Shown here piece by piece: positions 63,251 to 64,000 of a DNA stretch of 64,000 bases. Where the stretch lies: the NCBI GenBank assembly GCA_014239155.1, contig JAAZZQ010000022.1, positions 181,036 to 245,035 of the forward strand, given 5' to 3'. Below the pieces are notes generated by a model, which did not search any database, had not been told where the DNA came from, and worked only from the letters and a program-made list of their open reading frames with translations. Every line of letters starts with the position of its first letter. Within the stretch, counting starts at the first letter, position 1. This DNA comes from Lachnospiraceae bacterium. Lineage in GTDB: Bacteria > Bacillota > Clostridia > Lachnospirales > Lachnospiraceae. The position numbers and the translations under genes are program-made.

Positions 63251-63855
63251 TTGAAATATTACACAATACATGAAATGACAGAAATTTTGGGAGTAATAGC
63301 ACAGACTTTAAGAAACTGGGATAAATCAGGAAAACGGAAATCAAATCACACAAGTCCAAACGTTATCGTTATTATTCAGAAGATAACTTAAATCGGTTAC
63401 TAAATAATCCTGTAAACAAACAAGGAAAAACAGTAGGTTACTGCCGTGTAAGGTCTCCAAAACAGAAAGATGATTTGGAACGTCAGAAAGAAAATATGCG
63501 GACATATCTGCTTGCACAAGGTAAGCCGTTTGAAATTGTCACAGATATTGGTTCAGGAATCAATTACAGAAGAAAAGGGTTACAGGAACTGATAAAAGGA
63601 ATAACAAACAGAAGCATTTCCAAAGTTGTCGTTCTTTATAAAGACCGACTGATAAGATTCGGATTTGAATTGATTGCGTATATCGCTGAATTATAGGACT
63701 GTGAAATTGAAATTGTTGATACGACAGAAAAGACAGAACAAGAAGAACTTGTAGAAGATTAGGTTCAGATTATTACAGTATTTCGTTGTAAGCTTCAGGA
63801 AAAACGTGCAAGTAAAGCGAAGAAGATGATAAAGGCGCTTATGCAAAATGATTAA
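63251..63855 (+). pseudogene. tnpA: Decayed IS607 tnpA (serine recombinase)
   Basis: From a TTG at 63251 the MerR-like helix-turn-helix is read (KYYTIHEMTEILGV; AQTLRNWDKSGK). Near 63340-63361 the frame shifts, and RYYSEDNLN, then GYCRVRSPKQKDDLERQ (catalytic Ser of the resolvase domain), VVVLYKDRLIRFGFELIAYIAEL continue. In-frame TAG stops interrupt it after AYIAEL (63694) and after LVED (near 63760); the tail KMIKALMQND is still readable. One frameshift and two stops mean the transposase is dead. Confidence 0.88.
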
Positions 63856-64000
63856 ATCTATAAAAGTAATGTTAAAACCAAATAATAAACAAGAAACAAA
63901 ACTGTTTCAATGTGCAGGTACAGCAAGGTTTGCTTACAACTGGGCATTAGACAGAGAACAGGAAAATTATAAAAATGGTGGTACTTTTTTATCTGATTAT
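63848..64000 (+). CDS. tnpB: TnpB (RNA-guided nuclease of the IS607 element), N-terminal part only
   Basis: 51 codons visible, open to the window edge, overlapping the end of the tnpA relic by eight bases. MIKSIKVMLKPNNKQETKLF and AGTARFAYNWALDREQENYK match the N-terminus of OrfB/TnpB proteins. No stop or frameshift is seen in this part. TnpB uses a guide RNA from the element's right end, which is outside the window. Confidence 0.85.
   Translation, partial: MIKSIKVMLKPNNKQETKLFQCAGTARFAYNWALDREQENYKNGGTFLSDY

Larger units (their letters stand above)
63162..64000 (+). mobile_element. IS607-type insertion element (partial; right end outside window)
   Basis: A serine-recombinase-like tnpA relic and an overlapping tnpB start follow the FliK-like gene. 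The exact left end cannot be placed; the AT-rich stretch 63162-63250 is probably its left border region. IS607 elements lack terminal inverted repeats and target duplications, so no such marks are expected. Confidence 0.8.

Noticed and set aside
1..64000. CRISPR arrays, rRNA genes, prophage structural genes
   Set aside because: No regularly spaced repeats, rRNA signatures or phage head/tail genes were found on either strand.

Overview
The window looks like a chromosomal segment of a low-GC, Gram-positive, Clostridia-type bacterium, most likely a gut Lachnospiraceae. This rests on the gene content (YlmC/YmxH sporulation-type protein, DUF5688, PadR-DUF1700-DUF4097 module, lgt, two signal peptidases around rbgA, YlqG-like FliK protein), on strong AAAGGAGG ribosome-binding sites and on TTGACA-17-TATAAT-type promoters. 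No species is assigned. There are no rRNA genes, no CRISPR array and no prophage structural genes.

Layout. (1) 1-10.1 kb: an amino-sugar/sialic-acid island. A leftward operon (nagB, nagA, ROK kinase, RpiR regulator) diverges from a rightward operon (CUT1 sugar ABC binding protein and two permeases, YhcH/NanQ-type protein, nanA, nanE, SGNH esterase). Together they can import a sialylated sugar and take it to fructose-6-phosphate. (2) 10.1-20.6 kb: a small HExxH metalloprotein, ppdK, ychF, lgt translationally coupled to a GH3 glycosidase, ylmC, nrdR and a large membrane protein. (3) 20.9-29.9 kb: a peptide/nickel-type ABC importer whose binding-protein/permease genes are separated from its two ATPase genes by a PadR-regulated envelope module and by structured non-coding DNA. 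(4) 29.9-33.8 kb: aroE, aroK, aroQ, efp and a DUF5688 gene. (5) 34-37.1 kb: an unusual TtcA-LarE fusion in a tightly overlapping operon with a TcdA-type E1-like enzyme and an unknown protein. (6) 37.1-46.4 kb: GH27, DUF815 ATPase, Na/Pi cotransporter, an acyltransferase-like membrane protein, siroheme synthase, metF and a LysM-M14 peptidase. (7) 46.6-50.7 kb: a leftward heterodimeric ABC exporter preceded by a 28-codon leader ORF and a terminator hairpin, which I read as a ribosome-controlled attenuator like B. subtilis bmrBCD. (8) 50.8-58 kb: a long beta-CASP nuclease-like protein, a flavodoxin-like reductase with a 30-codon companion ORF, gpmI, DUF1622, tRNA-Ala(CGC), tRNA-Val(CAC) and bioY under a BirA-like operator. 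(9) 58.2-64 kb: lepB, rbgA, lepB, rnhB, a FliK/YlqG-like gene, then an IS607-type element with a decayed tnpA and an open tnpB that runs off the window.

The most noteworthy items are the leader-peptide attenuator of the ABC exporter (50.4-50.7 kb), the TtcA-LarE fusion operon (34-37.1 kb), several unexplained structured intergenic elements (24.5, 27.85-27.97 and 39.86-39.96 kb) and the bipartite direct repeats upstream of the tRNA pair (56.84-56.93 kb).
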